From NCBI GenBank assembly GCA_030620095.1, contig JAUTXW010000325.1, positions 310,001 to 374,000 on the forward strand: a DNA stretch of 64,000 nucleotides. Direction: 5' to 3'. Position numbers and translations under genes: made by a program. Shown here in pieces: positions 1 to 11,579 of the stretch; position 1 is the stretch's first letter, and each line of letters begins with the position of its first letter. The notes under the pieces are model-generated. The model saw nothing but the letters and a program-made list of their open reading frames with translations, made no database searches and had not been told where the DNA came from. Source of the DNA: Kuschelorhynchus macadamiae (lineage: Eukaryota; Arthropoda; Insecta; Coleoptera; Curculionidae).

Positions 1-2151
1 AACTTTTTTTCCAGAATTTTTTTTTAAATGTGGAAGGGGTAGAATATTTTTCAATGACTTACCTAAATTTTGTACACTAAATAAATTCTCCTATCCTTCA
101 TAGCAGCAAATTTATTTATAAAATCCTCATAAAATGGATGAGTTGCCCTAATCTCCTCCACACATTCCTTTTGAATTGAAATATTGCCTAGAGAGGTAAA
201 TATTTTTTGAGATATTGTATTTCTTAAATAAGTTTTTACACGTTTGAGGCAAGAAAAACTTCTTTCCACTGAAGCACTTGTCGACGGTATTGTCAAAATA
301 AGGGAAACCACTTTATATGCTTTGGTTAAAATATCTTTATTTTCATTAATGTTTTTCACTGGCTCTTGCAGCGATATATTCCAATTACTGTCATTGGCAA
401 ATATAAGCTCATTTTTAAGTCGTTGACTTTTTGAAAATATTTCCCCATATAACTGTAACAAATTTTCAAACGGGCCAGTCGGAAAATTTAAACTATATAC
501 GGAAAATTTAGCAGAATCTGCCAAACATAAAAATGTAAGTTTTTCAGTGTCTTGAAAGCTTAGTGTCATTTTCATTAAAATATGGTCCAATATTTCATAA
601 AGAAGGGTTCTATACTTAGCCCTAATTTCTTCAGGTGAAAGCAGGCTCACGTTTGTAATAATTTATTTCTGTAATAGAATGTGCTTTATCAAACATGGTA
701 TTAATGGTTCATTTCTTTGCAGAGCGCCTCACGACAGCGTTTTATATTGGATATGCAAAAATGAATGTTTATAGCCAAATTGATCCAAAATTTGATCCAA
801 TAGAGAATATACATTATCCGACGCTCTATCGGAGCTGACATTATAAAATCCTAAGAACCTCTCGACTACTGAACCTTCTGAATTAACATATCTTAAAATT
901 ATGGAGCACTGGGAGGTTTGCGTAATATCAGTGGTGTCATCCACCTGCATAGAAAAAAACTGTGTTCATTATTTCATTTTTTACATGATCATTTAAATAG
1001 TCAGAAATGCATTCAATTAAATTCAATTAATAATTAATTATTTCGTTTCGAAAAGTTTTCAAGTCACCAGTAAAAACATTTTTAATTTTTTTGTGATGAT
1101 CTTTTAGTTCTTGGGAATATTAATAAACCTAAAAGCTTTTTAAAATTCCCCCTATTTATTGACTCGCTGCTCTCATCATGGCCGCGAAAGACTAACTCTT
1201 GTTTTGCAAGGTACAAAACAGCGGCAATTACCAAGCACATAAATAGTCTATTTAATCGGACGTTTTCATTAAAATGTATTTTATATACTTTAGCATTTTC
1301 TTTTAAAGTGTCAGCTATAGTGCTTTGATTTTTTACAAATGTTTTTAGCATTAATTCGCATTTTAAATGCTCCGCCGAGTCTTCATATATTTAACATACC
1401 TGCAAATCCTTTCTTATTCCTCACTGAATATTTATTGGAAACTAGTAAATAAGGCCAGCAAAACAATTTTTGTAATATTTGACTACTACATAACCATTTG
1501 TATGCCGAAAACCGGGATGACGATTAGAACTCTGATCTTGTTCCTTCCATCGATTAAATGGAGTTTCCAACCAAATGCAAACCACATCCGTGATCGGATT
1601 CATCAATAATGTAAATTAATAAACCCGACACCAAATAAAGTTGTAACAACACCATACATAAAAATAACACAAAACAGTCAAGTAAACTGCAAAGGAACTA
1701 ACCGGTTGCAGCGAAATCGGCGAAAATAAAAGTAAACAACCACCACAAACTGAACGACACGTGGGTGTAGTGTACTGCGTTAGCAATTCACCGAATGCGT
1801 TGTATGGCGCTGATTAACATTAATCTTCCAGGCGGTCGACGTCATCGCGAATGCGTTGTCATGGCAACGTAGTAAGAAAATCGTAAACTAAACATAGCAC
1901 CTCCAGCAAAGTCGAAGCGGTTTGCGCCACTGTTATAGTTGTTATAATAAAGTTTGTTGAAAGTTTTAAAAAGACATGCCGCCAATGGTCAAGGAAAATA
2001 TTTATTCGAGATGTACAGTTTATTTTTTGCCAATTAGGTGAATAAATGAATGTAAAAACTTAATTTTAAGAGATATATAATAAATATAGTTAGATGTTTG
2101 CTTATTTATTTTTCCTGGTGAAGTAGCACTTCACCCGAATAGCCGCCACTG
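1..2151 (-). mobile_element. hAT-family DNA transposon, copy A (cut by window start)
   Basis: The right edge at 2151 ends in AGCCGCCACTG, the inverted form of the CAGTGGCGGCT terminus of the full copy at 48886-51244. Sequence similarity to that copy runs the length of the element in inverted orientation. The last ~25 bases of its other end lie beyond base 1, so the target duplication cannot be checked; the candidate on this side is GTGTCAAT at 2152-2159. About 800 bp next to the right terminus hold no recognisable transposase, as in copy B. Confidence 0.85.
63..1351 (-). pseudogene. hAT transposase remnant (ZMYM1-like type)
   Basis: Three minus-strand blocks read in order. Bases 1351-1082 hold the segment with RGHDESSESINRG, which corresponds to the ALRGHDE motif of the DUF4371 part of zinc-finger-MYM-like hAT transposases. 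Bases 950-729 hold DDTTDI and RYVNSEGSVVERFLGF, the region of the first catalytic Asp. Bases 650-63 hold the C-terminal dimerisation region, with IPSTSASVERSFSCLKR and a downstream LGNISIQKE. The blocks are separated by frame changes and stops, and no N-terminal TTF zinc finger is visible. The product would be a cut-and-paste transposase acting in the nucleus; this copy is dead. The family call comes from motif order and is firm, the sub-family less so. Confidence 0.85.
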
Positions 2152-2819
2152 GTGTCAATAATTACAGTGTATAAAATCATACTTGCATCTCATTTCGAGT
2201 ATTGCTCAACAATATTGAAGTACCTACATAAACGAAAATAATAAAGCAATGCCTCAAAAGTAGCAGAATAGAGCCATGAGGGGCTATCTTGAGGGTAAAT
2301 AGATACTCTGGAATTAAAACCATGTTAAATGTTTTAAGTTTATGAGTGTGAATCGGCTTGTTTATCAAAATTTAACTTTTATTTTTAAATTACTGCATAA
2401 TATGTTACCAGCTTTTAACTAGTAAGATAACATTTCTAAATGATGTACATAACTACAATACCAGAACTTCCATCAATGTTTTTATACCTAGAGTTCATAA
2501 AACACAAGCCCAAAAATATTTCTGTTATAAAGGCTTAAATATCTATATTACATTATGATTGTATGTATATTAAAGATTCCCAGAACATAGGAGAGTTTAA
2601 ACGAAGTATTTCTCCACTTGTAAAAAATACTTTTGGTTAAAAATCGTATTTTGACAATGTTATTATTTATAGGATACAGTAATATATATAGTGTATGGTA
2701 TTTTTATTGTAAACTGTATAGCAATTTGATGCTAGTAAACCACAGTACTTAAGTACTTGATATTCGTGCAAAATATCTATAAGTTAATTAAATAACTGGT
2801 TCTTTAATACTGAATGTTT
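2152..2819. other. AT-rich, no gene recognised
   Basis: No coding frame, tRNA or terminal repeat seen in this stretch. Confidence 0.5.
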
Positions 2820-3065
2820 AAATATTTCATTAGGCCACCAAAATACTTCCATTCCATCATGAGCCTTGATTGTTGACCAAAATTTCAGTCACATCAGATA
2901 AATAGTTTTTGAGCTATGCTTCGTACAGATAGATCGACAGACTGATGAAAACGAGGGAACATGTTTTTCGGGATCATGATGCCCTAAAGTGGAAAGATCT
3001 GCTAAAATCTCGGGGAGTGATTTTTTCACGAGTAAGTAATATTTCCTTGACTGGTTCTGATGAGA
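2820..3065 (+). repeat. Truncated copy of the dispersed ~130-bp-unit repeat
   Basis: Contains the unit text 'gaccaaaatttcagtcac', then a run of 'cagatagatcgacag', and the tail 'gatctgctaaaatctcggg' with 'gtgattttttcacg'. The same order recurs near 19080-19200 and 29400-29480. Here only one unit plus tail is left. Confidence 0.7.
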
Positions 3066-3599
3066 AAAATATAGTGCATCTTTCGGATGTCTTGCGGCAT
3101 AAGAACTTTAAATTATAAAAAAATTAATACAATAATAGTAAAATAAGAGAGATTTATTTTCAACAACTGAAAAATTTAAAATTATGTTTTTATTTTAGTT
3201 TTAACTTTGAAGTTTATGGAAATATCAGATTTTCATATTTTTTCCCATTTTTCCGTAAATTTCAGGATTTTTGGAAATTTCCCTCAATTTACGAAGTAGC
3301 CAAGAGGTCCAAATATATCGATTTTTTTAACGATATCAATGGCTATTTCGATTTTTCAAATAACTTTTTACCACTACTACTAAAGCTAAGTATTTCAAAA
3401 ACTTATAAATGAAATACGATCATATTATATATTTTTGAAATGAGAAAATATGTCTTTTTAGATGTCAACATAGGTTGTGTAGTTTTCGCAGCTTTTCGAT
3501 GATCTTTTGTTTTTTATCATAACATCAAAACCAACAAATTTTTCTATCTATGAGCAGATCACGAAAGCCGAAGGCATAAATACTAGGTACTTTGGTTAA
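3066..3599. other. AT-rich, no gene recognised
   Basis: Low-complexity A/T runs; nothing coding was seen on either strand. Confidence 0.45.
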
Positions 3600-5960
3600 T
3601 TTAAGTGAACAGGAGGAAAGTTTATTTTTGCGTGATTTAAAGACTTAAACTTAAAAGAGCGAACAAAGCGAAAGGTGCTTGGTCATTGGAGTTGGATCAT
3701 GAAGGGATGCATGTGGGTCGATGCTCGTGCATCCCTGACAGGAATGACTAAGAGAAGCATAACGTGGCAATTGAGGAGATCATGAAAGTGATGTGAAAAG
3801 TGATACTAAAGTTTGGTACACGAATCTGAGTCTATGAAAAAAATGCGCGTAACTATGGAAACACCGTTTCCATAGTTAATTATTCACTCGTGGTTGGCTA
3901 CAACTCTGCATATCCATTGAAAGAACCTGCTTTTGACATACCTCTCCTTTTCGTCGCAGGTTTAGATCCGTGTGGTGAACTATAGACTAAGGAATCTTTG
4001 GCTTCAAGCATTTAATTATTTATCTGAATGGTATGGGGTTACAGGGACAGGGAGATAATTTGTGAAACAGTAAACATTATTGTGACTTAGTCGCATTAAA
4101 CTGGACAAAGTTCTTTGCTCCCCTTTCTAGGAATTTAATGAGGTCCTCGGTGAGGGATAAAGACATTACTCTATGCTTACCATCAATTTCAGTCTTGGAA
4201 ACTGGTTTGGAAAATTATGTTGCTGTGGAGTGTATTATCGTCGGCATAGCTGTGGATATGATTGCTTGTAGAAGAAAACAGATCAATGATGGGCAGAAGG
4301 AATAGGGTTTGGATATGTAGAAGGCAATAATTTCAGCTTCTCCGTGGAATTCGATGAATTTGTTCCAGTTGTGGGTAACGAAGGTAAGAAGTGGTGGATA
4401 AGTTTATATCTTTTTCAGGGTAATTTAAAACATCAGCATTGATATATTTCTCCATTGCCTTACTCATAATTGAGAGTAGAGATATGGGTTAGTAGTTAGA
4501 AGGAAGAGTTCTGGGTCCATTTTTGAGAATAAGCTATACACGAGCAGATTTACAGCTTTTAGAAAAAATGCCCTTATAGTACACTTAAAATAACATGGAA
4601 AGGTTAGAAGCGCACTTTTTTAAAGACTATGGCCGAAATATCATCAAGGTTAGAGAAGTTTTTGGTATTAAGTGTTTTGAGAATACGTCGTGCCTTTTTA
4701 CCCCTGAAGGTAACTTCGTGCATACTGTAAGGCAAAGCTGGTACTGAAGTAAAGAGGAGGAATTAAAGTAGACTTTGCGGTGAATTGTTTTGCAAAAAGC
4801 TCGGCTTTTGATTTAGACGTGAAGACGATTTTATCACCAGAAGTTAAGCGTGGAAAGGAGCTTTTGTTTTTGGCAAACGACTAAAAGGATTGGCTACTAT
4901 TTTAGGAAGAAATAACTTTGTTTTTTATGCGTGTATTGAAGACACTTTTGACGGCGAAAAGTAAGCGATTGTAATACTTCGTGCCTCGTTTTTAGCCTGT
5001 AGATTTTCTGAAGTAGGGTTCTTAGGGAAATTGTTATGAGTACAGATTTTCTCTAGTTTGGCATTACCGCAGGATTTTCAAAATCAATGTTTATTGCTGG
5101 GAGCTTTTGAAGCCTTAATAGAATGTATTATAAAGGTTTCTATACCTAATTGGATTACATTAAAAATTTGTCAAAAGGATTGCTGGAAGAGAATCAAACA
5201 TCATTCCAGGGGAAGGAAGAGTAGAAATCCCGCAACCCATCCGAATCAGTGGAATTATAGTACCATATAGTATAAAGTGGCATGGATTCTACAACTTCCT
5301 CTTGTATGCGACAGGAAACGGTAATTAGACCGAGGTCAAAGGAACCCAAGGAAACGGAAATGTAAAACTGATAAGGTTCTGGGAGAGTGGTGAGAAAGAA
5401 GTCCAAGGGTTTTGGCTATATGTGACGATGCGTGAGAAGTAAGTAGGTTCTCTGATGAGGATGGTAAGAGTTTGGCTGATTACGAAGGCCTCTGCTGCTC
5501 TACCTTGGGGAACGGTTTTAGTAGAACCTAATCATTCTTTATCATGAACTTTAAATTCTCCAAAGATAATGATTTCAGAGGAAGAGATGTAAGAGATTAT
5601 GAAATCCACTATTGCCCAAGGAATATCGAAGAGCTCATTGAAAAAGAATCACATATTGTCTGAGGGAGAGCGATAGACACAACAAATACATTTAGTGGAA
5701 GTTTTAAAGGCTAGTTTGAGCCACAGGATATAGATTCTATTCGATTTAAGATTGGCAGGTCTTGTACAGAATATATTAGTTCGAACGTATGCGCAAACGT
5801 CACCGTTCAGGTGGACTGATGGAAGAGGCTCATAGTTCAATAGCAAAGGTATTTTTATGGCATATTTTGGTATCAGTTAGGAAGATAATATGAGACTTGC
5901 AGGATTGGAGATAATAGTAAACAGAGTTAAGGTTTTTACTCAATGACAAATAATATTACG
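3600..5960 (-). pseudogene. Decayed non-LTR retrotransposon ORF2 (endonuclease + reverse transcriptase)
   Basis: Read on the minus strand, fragments appear in the order of a non-LTR ORF2. Near 5780-5650 is an endonuclease block with CAYVRTNIFCTRPANL and CCVYRSPSDN. Near 5400-5200 is its end, with PEPYQFYISVSLGSFD and an FYSSFPWNDV linker. Near 4590-4450 is the reverse transcriptase block with KNGPRTLPSNY.PISLLS. Near 4110-4080 is FNATKSQ, the thumb-side motif. A C-terminal trace with HPFMIQLQ lies near 3700. Many stops and frameshifts separate them, and no YADD box was found. This is a Jockey/CR1-like group member by motif style; the clade is not resolved. No 5' ORF1 was recognised upstream (beyond 5960). 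Confidence 0.8.
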
Positions 5961-6528
5961 AGGGTGCAGCGCCACAAGTAACCCTCGCCCTGAGATCTGA
6001 ATGGATAGGTATTTTGACTCAGGAATATTTACTTAAGGAAAAGCCATAATCATTTTTTCATACAACATTGTTCGGCTTGGGTAAAATAAGGAATAAAAGT
6101 AAATTAAAGAAAAGAAAAAAAGGAAAGTAATAGGAACCTACTCGTATATATAGGGCTGGAAAGATCATTAAAGACTTTACCAATCCTTAGAGCGTGAATG
6201 TGGAGTGGTACCTCCTCTGGCGAGGGAGAAAAAATCCCCTACAACCTTCTTTTTTAACCAAAAAATAAAGAGTAAGATAAAATAAGCATAATAAAGACAA
6301 AAACAAAATAAAATTAAGTTAAATAAATAAAAATTATCCCTTCTAGACCACTCGTCCAAAAAAGATGTAGCATCTGTCCCCACCAATCTGACATCTGAAA
6401 CTGAGACATGAGTTTCATTAAATTTGTATTGAAGCCAAAGAAAAACGTACCTTTAAAGACTTACTTGTTACTTGTACCCATTTAGAAATATATAAAGTTC
6501 AACGTCAAAAATACTCCACAGTTGTTAC
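5961..6528. other. No gene recognised
   Basis: May hold 5' sequence of the neighbouring non-LTR element. A 69-codon minus frame at 6386-6177 is hydrophobic and AT-driven, and I do not call it a gene. Confidence 0.4.
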
Positions 6529-7570
6529 CAGTGGCGTGCCTAAAGGCGGCGCGGCGCGGTGGGGGGGCCGGCTACTAGCGGGCCCCCAAATTAAACAGGG
6601 TATACAAATAAAATATTTTTCCATAGTTAAAAAAAATCACGGATTTCGCAATTTTTGCAACCATCGGATACATTAGAAATGAAAATAATAAAATGTAATA
6701 TATAAATACAATGAAACATTTGGAAGTATCGAAGTGACAAAACTTAATGCTTATTTAGATGTAATAGTAAGTCAGCTAGATAAAAGATTTACTGCGTTTA
6801 ACACAGTTTATCCAACATTTTCAACTCTAAATCCTCAGATATTGTTTAAATTAAATGACTCAGATATTTTCGAAAAAGCTCAGTTATTAATGGAGAAATA
6901 TTCAAATGATTTAACTTCCCAACTATAGCAAGTGAGCTAATTCAAATAAAATCATTACTGTATAACAACATTAAAAACCTTGTGAATTCGCAAAATATAT
7001 TTTCAAAAAAAAATGAATTATTGTTAAGTAGTATACCAGAACTGTGTTCTGCATTCCAATTATTTCTTGTCCTTCCTGTAACCTCAGCTCAATCGGAAAG
7101 CTCATTTTCAACGTAGAAATTAATTAAAAATGTCCTTAGCTCGACCATGACTCACAGTCGTCTTAGTTCTCTAGCTCTTATCTAAATAGAGCACGAAAGG
7201 GTTAGAGAAGTAAATATTGACGAACTTGTTGATAAGTATTTATCTAGTCGATTCAAAAACAAAAAAATCCAGTCTACCGCCAAGAAAAACGATTCTTGTA
7301 CTCTTTGTTTTTTATTATTTTTTAGTTTTGCTTGAACCAGAGTACAGTTATTAGTTTATAATATTTAGTTCATTCTTGTTTTGTGTTTATTGGTTTACCT
7401 ATACCTATTAATCTCAAAATGTATATCGTTCGTTCCTTTTTTTTTATTTTTTATTTCTTTTTTTTACTAGACTTATTTCTTGTTTTATGTTAAGGTTTTT
7501 GTTAATAGATGTATGACATTATTTGTTTACTTATTCTTTTGGAGAAATGATGCAGGGGCCCCCAAGATAC
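6529..7570 (+). mobile_element. hAT transposon remnant with GC-rich terminus
   Basis: Starts with CAGTGGCGTGCC, a hAT-type terminus. A G/C-rich stretch with a GGGGGCC/GGCCCCC stem follows at about 6540-6590. The 3' side has a related 'aggggcccccaag' near 7553, but no matching GGCACGCCACTG end was found. The right boundary is therefore approximate and no target duplication could be assigned. At about 1 kb it keeps only the end of the transposase, so it is internally deleted. Confidence 0.65.
6734..7285 (+). pseudogene. hAT transposase C-terminal remnant
   Basis: An open block of about 60 codons (6734-6928) with YLDVIVSQLDKRF leads into broken frames. These read LPELCSAFQLFLVLPVTSAQ, then a SERSFST-like dimerisation motif with one frameshift, then HERVREVNIDELVDKYLSSR. 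This is the usual end of ZMYM1-like hAT transposases. At least two stops and one frameshift are present, so it is not functional. The sub-family differs from copies A and B because the terminus and spacing differ. Confidence 0.75.
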
Positions 7571-8218
7571 TTTTTTTATACCTCAGAAAATAAAGGACGA
7601 AAATACATGTTAAGATATTAAAAACCATTCTGTACACAAAATATATTAATAGAGGGCATCTATGATGTTTACATTTTTGGAAGCATATTATCGTATGCGC
7701 AACATGTTGACTAGAATAGCAAATAACACACAAGTGCTAATTGTCTCTTTAACACGTATATTATATGTTTTAATGAACTGTTAAGCAAATAATTACTATT
7801 AATCTACTATTTAAAACTGTATTTATACGTTACCGCATATTTTACAGAGAAATATATGCGCATATTTAATGGTTTTTCTGAAGGAATTATGACTGAGACA
7901 TGTTGCGTCTCTTAAGATATAATTTGCATGCAAAATATTTTATCTCTTTATCCGTGTTATTGTCTGCAGTATCTAAATGCGAGATTATCTTGGTTGTTAT
8001 GATTCTGAAATATGCTCAGACTTATGTTGTATTTGAAATGTTTTATAATTTACATACATTCCTGTTGCGTGACGTTTTTTGGTTTTGATGGTAATGATAA
8101 ACAATGCGTATCTGATGGTCATATTCTTTAGTGAGTTCCCTGATTATTACAGTCGTTAATCAAAGCTTATTTAAAGAAACCAAAAGGTCTTTTTATTAAC
8201 AAAAACTACACTAGCTAC
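7571..8218. other. AT-rich, no gene recognised
   Basis: Short frames only; nothing matched a known family. Confidence 0.45.
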
Positions 8219-8542
8219 TCAAGTACTTTCTTGGGATTAGGTTCGTGGATTGAAACAAAAAAACTTTAATTGACGTTTCACCTGTCCATTTCAGGCTTTT
8301 TCAAAATATTTATTTCTGCACATCTAAAAATTAAATACAGAAAGTGTATATACGCAACATCTAGTTAAAATAGTACGGTACATACCTTGAGCAAGATGTT
8401 ATTTTGCCTTGCTTGGCGGTGTAAAGGTAAGTGATACACTGGTTAAAGAATTCTATTGTTTTTTTTTATATATATCATTTAATTTTTTTGATTATATTTA
8501 TATTGAAGACACCTTTGGTGGATACGGGTTGTTTTAAAAGTA
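8219..8542 (+). repeat. PLE 1 terminal repeat, left
   Basis: Inverted relative to 10290-10626, with small indels and substitutions. The inner end reads 'gatacgggttgttttaaaag'. Confidence 0.85.
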
Positions 8543-8706
8543 TTTGTGGGAGTCTAACAGTATACAGTATGTATTTATGATTGATGGAAATAGTTTATAA
8601 CAATTGAATTAAATTGGACTGTGATATATTTGGCTGAGATTGTCAATGTCTTTCTGATCGTGTACTTTATTTTTTTCTTTTTTTATCTCGACCATTTCTT
8701 TAAATG

Positions 8707-10317
8707 TCAGTTTATGGTAATGTTGTTCTTTACTTTTGATAAGACGGTTGTACCCGAAAAATCAAATTCATGTTCCATATCTCTTTCGTGTTTATGTAGT
8801 GCTGTGGAAGCATTTTTTGTACATTTATGTCCATTTAGTCTATTTGATAGGTATTGTGTGGTCATGCCTATATATTTTTTGGGGCAGTTTAGGCAGGGAA
8901 TGCTGTAAACTACGTTTGATTGTTTTTTAATTGGTGTTTGACTTTTTAGTGGTGTATATAAAGCTTTAAGGATATTGTTAGATTTGTGGCATACGGTTAT
9001 ATCGTGTTTACCGAGAATGTGTTTAATCTTTTCAGAAAGGCCTTCAGTGTATGGCAAATATATTATTTACAATATGTTTTGTGCCATTGTATAATTTATG
9101 GGTCTTCGCTTTATAATTCGTTCGATGGCTTTTAATGGGAAATGATTTTTTAAGAGAGTGTTTTTAACGTTATTAAAAATGTCGACTCGGAATATAGGTG
9201 ATGTTAGTGTTAGTCCAGGATCAACTAATCCTATCATCACGGAGTTTTTTTTACATTTTGGGTGACTGGAATTATAATTAAGGTAGGGGGAGGACCAGGT
9301 TTTTTTGGTGTGCCACTTAGTTTTAATGCCATTTGTTTTGTGGTCTCTTATTAATGTTAAATCCAAAAAATTTATAGCGCCATCATTTTCTATTTCGGAA
9401 GTGAACTGCAAATTTGGATGAAAGTTGTTAAAGAGGGAGATAATTTCCGTTGTTTTATTTTTTAAAAAATAATATTGGTACATTGGCTTTTTGTAACACT
9501 ATTTCTTCTAGATATTCCATTACTATGGGCTGCGGTGGAAGAGATGGGTGAACCCATCGCACATCCGTCAAGTTGTTGGTAATAATTATCTTTGTATTGG
9601 AAATAGTTGTTTGAAAGAATGAGGTCTATCCCTTCTATGAATTCTGTGCAAGTGACTGTCGTGTGATTCTTTATCTAATTCCATTTTTCTTTAATGATTT
9701 GTTTTAAAAGTTTAGTCGGAATGTTTGTATATAAGGATATTACGTCTAGAGAGATGAGTTAGAAATTATTTGGTATTTTAAGGGTGTCCCTTAATAAACT
9801 TTTTAAATTCAAACGAATCTTTAATGTAATAATCATTTCTGCCTGTAATTTTTGATAAGCAATTTGATAAAAAGCTTGAAAGTTTGTAGAATGGTGACTG
9901 AATATAGGAAACAATAGGTCTCATAGGAATGCCGGGTTTGTGAAGTTTAGGCATTCCATAGAATTTTGGTGGAACAGAATTATGTATTTTTAATGATTTG
10001 GCTTTTTTTTAGTGATTACGTTTTAACAGTTTTTCTATGAACGAGTTATTTTTGGATTGAAGAGATTTCGTCGAATCAAATCTCATTTTTTTCAATGGTA
10101 ATCATTGGTATTCATTATTACAGTCCTGTTACTTTTGTCCGCCTGTTATCTGTGGATTTGTTTTTAAAAAATATTTACATTTTTTTGCTTGCTTTGATAG
10201 TTTTTTTTGAATTTTGTTTTGCTGTATTTTTTTGTGTCTTATTTTAATTTTATGGTTGGCAATGACATTAACAATCTCTGACCGGATACTACTTTTAAAA
10301 CAACCCGTATCCACCAA
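8707..10317 (-). pseudogene. Penelope-like reverse transcriptase with GIY-YIG endonuclease
   Basis: Encodes the PLE polyprotein that reverse-transcribes element RNA at a nick made by its own endonuclease. The order on the minus strand is as follows. 10317-10129 is a Lys-rich N-terminus. Near 9960 lies GMPKLHKPG with IPMRPIVS (PLE-specific RT motif), near 9750 SLDVISLYTNIP, and near 9560 GCAMGSPIS. Bases 9483-9067 hold LFNNFHPNLQFTSEIENDG and FLDLTLIRD. Bases 9057-8707 hold the GIY-YIG domain with VVYSIPCLNCPKKYIGMTTQ. Between VPILFF and KNKTTEIISLF, the place where the catalytic YVDD box belongs, about ten residues are missing and the frame shifts. Several other stops occur. The element cannot make active RT. 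Confidence 0.88.
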
Positions 10318-10626
10318 TAGTGTCTACAATGTAAATATAACTAAAAAAATAAAATGATATATATAAAAAAACAATAGAATTCTTTAACCAGTGTATCACT
10401 TACCTTTATACCGCCAAGCAAGGCAAAATAACATCTTTCTCAAGGTATGTACTGTACTATTTTAACTAAATTATTTTTTAACTTGCGTATTATACACTTT
10501 CTGTATTTAGTTTTTAGATGTGCAGAAATAAATATTTTGAAAAAGCCTGAAATGGACTGGCGAAACGTCAATTAATTAAAGTTTTTTTGTTTCAATACAC
10601 GAACCTAATCCCAAGAAAGTACTTGA
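10290..10626 (-). repeat. PLE 1 terminal repeat, right
   Basis: Inverted partner of 8219-8542. The PLE reading frame starts in its inner edge. Confidence 0.85.
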
Positions 10627-10655
10627 TATTTATAAATTGTAAGGTTCAAGAAGAG

Positions 10656-10657
<2 letters not shown>

Positions 10658-10735
<78 letters not shown>
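10658..10735. repeat. (TA)n microsatellite
   Basis: About 39 TA units. It begins 31 bp from the PLE 1 end and replaces the 3' end of the Tc1-like gene on its right. The YIYIYI frames across it are artefacts. Confidence 0.97.
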
Positions 10736-10739
<4 letters not shown>

Positions 10740-11519
10740 GAAAGAAATGGTATTATGGCGTGAAGCGCCGTCTTGTTGCCAAATGAGGCGGTTATAACGG
10801 TCAATAAGTAAATCCTCCAAGAGATTTTCAATGTAATGTTGAAAAAGATTGACATATCGTTCTCCGTTTAAATTTGCGTTTAAAAATATCGCACCTATTA
10901 ACTTGTTTTCAAGTATTCCACACCAAACACTGAGCGATCTACGCCCCTGAATCCTAACTTTAGACCAGTAATGTTTATTCTTGCGATTAAACATTCCTGC
11001 TGTAGTGAAGAAAGAATCGTCGGTGAATAGAATCTTATTTAAAACCCCTGGATTCTGCGGCATAAGCCTATCCATCCACTTCCAAAGCATATTCGTCTGT
11101 CTAGCATGTTTTGTTCGGAAAGATTTTGCACGGGAATAAATTTATAAGGTTGAATAAATTTTATAATCTCTTTGACTTAATTCAGATGCCGCATCCAAGA
11201 CTGATACTTCAGGATTTTCTAAAATTAAACTAAAAGTAAGGAGAGTGCTAGTTTAATAGAAAAAGTATAACTCGTACCTTGAAACAAAAAGCGGGATTTC
11301 CAAATTTTCGTTTTCATTTCGTCCTACAGTCCTTTTCTTTCTTTTTAAGCTTTTCCTTTCGTCTTATTGTATATTTAATGGTGTCTATGGATGATACCGA
11401 TTGTTGAGGATATAAGTATCGATATTCCCTTTGCACTGTCGCCACATTATTATTATTATATTATTATTGTTATAAAAAGGCGAGACAATAGCAAGTTTTT
11501 GTTTTTCTGAATATCCCAT
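10736..11519 (-). pseudogene. Tc1/mariner-type transposase, copy T1 (3'-truncated, one intron)
   Basis: The ATG at 11519 begins MGYSEKQKLAIV, matching the helix-turn-helix exon of copy T2 at 14461 (MGYSEEEKLDMI). The exon contains an (AAT)n expansion that reads as Asn/Ile runs. A 59-bp intron (11277-11219) is followed by ENPEVSVLDAASELSQ. The DDE domain follows: ILFTDDSFFTTAGMFNRKNK with the first catalytic Asp, RIQGRRSLSVWCG, then WQQDGASRHN with the second. About eight residues present in T2 (ENPRALQA) are missing here. The gene stops at the (TA)n array before the third acidic residue. Frameshifts in exon 1 also inactivate it. Confidence 0.85.
11219..11277 (-). other. Intron in T1 transposase
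   Basis: 59 bp, GT at 11277-11276 and AG at 11220-11219, with a T-rich 3' end. Position and phase match the 58-bp intron of T2 (14696-14753): both exon 2 sequences continue the reading frame with a Glu-Asn pair. Confidence 0.7.
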
Positions 11520-11579
11520 GGTCAACAAAGCAATATAAATTATTTTCAATAGTCGCAGCAAACTTCAACCTTTTAAAAT

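Larger units (their letters stand above)
8219..10626 (-). mobile_element. Penelope-like retroelement (PLE 1) with inverted terminal repeats
   Basis: A reverse transcriptase/GIY-YIG reading frame on the minus strand sits between two ~330-bp repeats in inverted orientation (8219-8542 and 10290-10626). Both outer ends read CAAGTACTTTCTTGGGATTAGG. Terminal repeats in direct or inverted order are known for Penelope elements. The coding frame begins inside the right-hand repeat. A Tc1-like remnant and a (TA)n array follow immediately on the right. Confidence 0.85.

Noticed and set aside
6177..6386. 69-codon hydrophobic minus frame
   Set aside because: Composition is explained by A/T-rich DNA; no signal of selection or known motif.
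8219..10626. LTR retrotransposon
   Set aside because: Terminal repeats are inverted and the RT/GIY-YIG order is Penelope-like. No gag, protease or integrase seen.
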